Both the position numbers and the translations under genes were made by a program. Under the pieces are notes generated by a model. The model did no database searches. It saw nothing but the letters and a program-made list of their open reading frames with translations, and was not told the DNA's origin. Below, piece by piece: positions 60,951 to 64,000 of a stretch of 64,000 nucleotides of DNA. The DNA comes from Muricea muricata (lineage: Eukaryota; Cnidaria; Anthozoa; Malacalcyonacea; Plexauridae). Every line of letters begins with the position of its first letter. The stretch's first letter is position 1. Where the stretch lies: contig OY979731.1 in the NCBI GenBank assembly GCA_963855995.1, positions 5,674,942 through 5,738,941 of the forward strand. Reading direction: 5' to 3'.

Positions 60951-63900
60951 TGTTTCGGTCATCTCGATGGTTTCAGCGCCTAAAACATGATTCCCGACTT
61001 GCTAAGTTCTGCAAATTCCATTTAGAAAGTCTTTTTTAGGTCCGTGATTACAGTACATGATTGTGCTCAACTCGTTCACTCTAGCACTAAAAACACCATT
61101 TTAAGCCCTAAAACGTCGCCGTGGTTGATTTAAGACGGCAATTTTTAGTTGGTGATTTGAGCATGTTTTCACGCTCAAATCGCTTCTGGAACGCTTAAAA
61201 CGCGATTTTGATGGTTCTAAGGTCGTTTCTATTGAGTTTACAAGCAAGTTATAGGTTTCACATTTCAACATGTTGTTTCGGTCATCTCGATGGTTTGAGC
61301 GCCAAAAACATGATTCCCGACTTGCTAAGTTCTGCAATATCCATTTAGAAGGTCTCTTTTAAATCCGTGATTGCAGTACATCATTGCGCTCAACTCGTTC
61401 ACTTTAGCACTGAAAACAGATTTTAACCTGTAAAACGCCGCCGTTATCGATTTAAGACGGCAATTTATAGTTAGTGATTTAAGCATGTTTTCACGCTTAA
61501 ATCGCTTCTAGAAGGCTTAAAACGCGATTTTGATGGTTCTAAGATCGTTTCTTTTCAGTTTACAATCAAGTTATAGGTTTCTCATTCAACATGTTGTTTC
61601 GCTCATCTCGATGGTTTGAGCGCCGAAAACATGATTTCTGACTTGCTAAGTTGTGCAAATTCCATTTAGAATGTCTCTTTTAGGTCCGTGATTGCAGTAC
61701 ATCATTGCGCTCAACTCGTTCACTTTAGCACTGAAAACATTATTTTAAGCTTTAAAACGTCGCCGTGATCGATTTAAGACGGCAATTTTTAGGTGGTGAT
61801 TTGAGTATGTTTTTACTCTCAAATCGCTTCCAGAACGCTTAAAACGCGATTTTGATGGTTCTAAGATCGTTTCTTATCAGTTTACAAGCAAGTTATGGGT
61901 TTCTCATTTCAACATGTTTTTTCGCTCAATTCGATGGTTTGAGCGCCGTAAACATGATTGCCGACTTGCTAAGTTCTGCAATTTCCAGTTAGAAGGTCTC
62001 TTTTAGATTCGTGATTGCAGTACATCATTGCGCTCAACTCGTTCACTTTAGCACTGAAAACAGCATTTTAAGCTGTAAAACGTCGCCGTGATCGATTTAA
62101 GACGGCAATTTTTAGTTGGTGATTTGAGCATGTTTTCACGTTCAAATCACTTCTAGAACGCTTAAAACACGATTTTGATGGTTCTTAGATCGTTTCTTTT
62201 CAGTTTACAAGCAAGTTATAGGTTTCTCATTTCAACATGTTATTTCGCTCATCTCGATGGTTTGAGCGCCGAAAACATGATTCTTGACTTGCTAAGTTCT
62301 GCAAATTCCATTTAGAAGGTCTCTTTTAGGTCCGTGATTGCAGTACATCATTGCGCTCAACTCGTTCAATTTAGCACTGAAAAAATTATTTTAAGCTTTA
62401 AAACGTCGCCGTGATCGATTTAAAACTGCAATTTTTAGGTGGTGATTTGAGTATGTTTTTACTCTGAAATCGCTTCCAGAACGCTTAAAACGCGATTTTG
62501 ATGGTTCTAAGATCGTTTCTTTTATGTTTACAAGCCAGTTATGGGTTTCTCGTTTCAACATGTTATTTCGCTCAATTCGATGGTTTGAGCGCCGTAAACA
62601 TGATTGCCGACTTGCTAAGTTCTGCAATTTCCATTTAGAATGTCTCTTTTAGATCCGTGATTGCAGTACATCATTGCGCTCAACTCGTTCACTTTAGCAC
62701 TGAAAACAGCATTTTAAGCTGTAAAACGTCGCCGTGATCGATTTAAGACGGCAATTTTTAGTTAGTGATTTGAGCATGTTTTCACTTTAAAATGGCTTCT
62801 AGAACGCTTAAAACGCGATTTTGATGGTTCTAAGATCGTTTCTTTTCAGTTTACAATCAAGTTATAGGTTTCTCATTCAACATGTTGTTTCGCTCATCTC
62901 GATGGTTTGAGCGCCGAAAACATGATTTCTGACTTGCTAAGTTGTGCAAATTCCATTTAGAATGTCTCTTTTAGGTCCGTGATTGCAGTACATCATTGCG
63001 CTCAACTCGTTCAATTTAGCACTGAAAAAATTATTTTAAGCTTTAAAACGTCGCCGTGATCGATTTAAAACGGCAATTTTTAGGTGGTGATTTGAGTATG
63101 TTTTTACTCTGAAATCGCTTCCAGAACGCTTAAAACGCGATTTTGATGGTTCTAAGATCGTTTCTTTTATGTTTACAAGCCAGTTATGGGTTTCTCGTTT
63201 CAACATGTTATTTCGCTCAATTCGATGGTTTGAGCGCCGTAAACATGATTGCCGACTTGCTAAGTTCTGCAATTTCCATTTAGAATGTCTCTTTTAGATC
63301 CGTGATTGCAGTACATCATTGCGCTCAACTCGTTCACTTTAGCACTGAAAACAGCATTTTAAGCTGTAAAACGTCGCCGTGATCGATTTAAGACGGCAAT
63401 TTTTAGTTAGTGATTTCAGCATGTTTTCACTTTAAAATGGCTTCTAGAACGCTTAAAACGCGATTTTGATGGTTCTAAGATCGTTTCTTTTCAGTTTACA
63501 ATCAAGTTATAGGTTTCTCATTCAACATGTTGTTTCGCTCATCTCGATGGTTTGAGCGCCGAAAACATGATTTCTGACTTGCTAAGTTGTGCAAATTCCA
63601 TTTAGAATGTCTCTTTTAGGTCCGTGATTGCAGTACATCATTGCGCTCAACTCGTTCAATTTAGCACTGAAAAAATTATTTTAAGCTTTAAAACGTCGCC
63701 GTGATCGATTTAAAACGACAATTTTTAGGTGGTGATTTGAGTATGTTTTTACTCTGAAATCGCTTCCAGAACGCTTAAAACGCGATTTTGATGGTTCTAA
63801 GATCGTTTCTTTTATGTTTACAAGCCAGTTATGGGTTTCTCGTTTCAACATGTTATTTCGCTCAATTCGATGGTTTGAGCGCCGTAAACATGATTGCCGA

Positions 63901-64000
63901 CTTGCTAAGTTCTGCAATTTCCATTTAGAATGTCTCTTTTAGATCCGTGATTGCAGTACATCATTGCGCTCAACTCGTTCACTTTAGCACTGAAAACAGC
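60728..64000 (+). repeat. Copy of 37.5-40.76 kb ending in a 2-monomer repeat
   Basis: This matches 37490-40762 at offset about 23238 (72 monomers). The same class order includes GTGGTTGATTTAAG, the compensated dyad and three alternating pairs of CACTTTAAAAT-type and TTACAAGCCAG-type monomers at a 645-bp period (the latter near 62391, 63036 and 63681). Copies differ at scattered sites: this one keeps GATGGTTTGAGCG where the 39.99-kb monomer has lost three bases. It runs off the window edge. Confidence 0.75.

Larger units (their letters stand above)
11197..64000 (+). repeat. Satellite array, right part (~323-bp monomer, ~163 copies)
   Basis: This continues the array to the window edge with the same period, orientation and phase as the left part; the monomer cut at 6280 resumes at 11197 with no loss. 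I found no inverted monomers and no unrelated insert. Stretches not covered by a named duplication (about 12090-12348, 15752-19527, 27776-29935, 40575-44790, 46167-47959, 50221-51548) hold the same monomer classes in related orders and nothing else. Two class orders recur. One is CGTGGTCGA, compensated-dyad, GAGTATG, ACGTTCAAATCAC, then TTACAAGCCAG types (1.3, 22.4, 37.9, 42.0 and 61.1 kb). The other is GATTTGCGC, CGTTATCGA/TTGAACATG, ATTATTTAAGC, GTTGCTGATT, GGTGGTAATTTG, GTTGCTGATT types (28, 31, 36, 43-44, 46-47, 52-60 kb). Confidence 0.97.

Overview
The window is almost entirely one satellite DNA: a head-to-tail tandem array of a monomer of about 323 bp (observed spacing 322-324 bp), all copies in the same orientation. 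It fills 1-6280 and 11197-64000, about 183 monomers in total. The array is broken once, by a 4.9-kb non-LTR (LINE-type) retrotransposon on the minus strand at 6281-11196. I see no host gene, tRNA, rRNA or CRISPR array.

The genome is an animal's. The retrotransposon has two ORFs of the CR1/L2-like kind: ORF1 carries an SGNH/GDSL esterase domain, and ORF2 is an APE-type endonuclease plus reverse transcriptase. From memory, the protein sequences look most like elements of cnidarians or other marine invertebrates, but the window does not identify a species. A long homogeneous array of this kind fits centromeric, pericentromeric or other constitutive heterochromatin; that is inference.

Layout. 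1-6280: left part of the array. 6281-11196: retrotransposon, read right to left as 8 bp of residual 5' leader, ORF1 (11188-9545), ORF2 (9567/9492-6565), a 3'UTR of about 250 bp and a (TAA)n-like tail, flanked by a 4-bp GTTT duplication. The satellite phase is unchanged across the insertion, and an uninterrupted paralogue of the site lies at 25489-26945. 11197-64000: right part of the array, with a layered higher-order structure. Diagnostic monomer variants recur in fixed orders ('cassettes'). The clearest units are a 16/17-monomer tandem duplication (29936-35093 and 35094-40574), a chain of 8-, 7- and 6-monomer duplications (52.4-60.9 kb), a 4-monomer-period duplication (47.96-50.2 kb), local 2-monomer repeats (14.7-15.75 kb, 23.3-24.6 kb, 62.0-64.0 kb), and blocks copied between distant parts of the window (for example 37.5-40.7 kb with 60.7-64.0 kb, and 1.16-4.39 kb with 19.5-23.9 kb). 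All junctions I could place keep the 323-bp phase, as expected from unequal crossing-over or conversion between aligned monomers.

Inside the monomer the most striking element is a perfect 9-bp dyad (GATTTGAGC, 10-bp loop, GCTCAAATC), which in one monomer lineage carries a compensatory double change. In the retrotransposon the most striking point is that ORF2 has no AUG before its endonuclease domain. Its frame overlaps the end of ORF1, whose last codons read CAT TTT TAG C, a plausible +1 shifty stop. All duplication boundaries were placed by eye from shared variants and are good to a few tens of bases at best.
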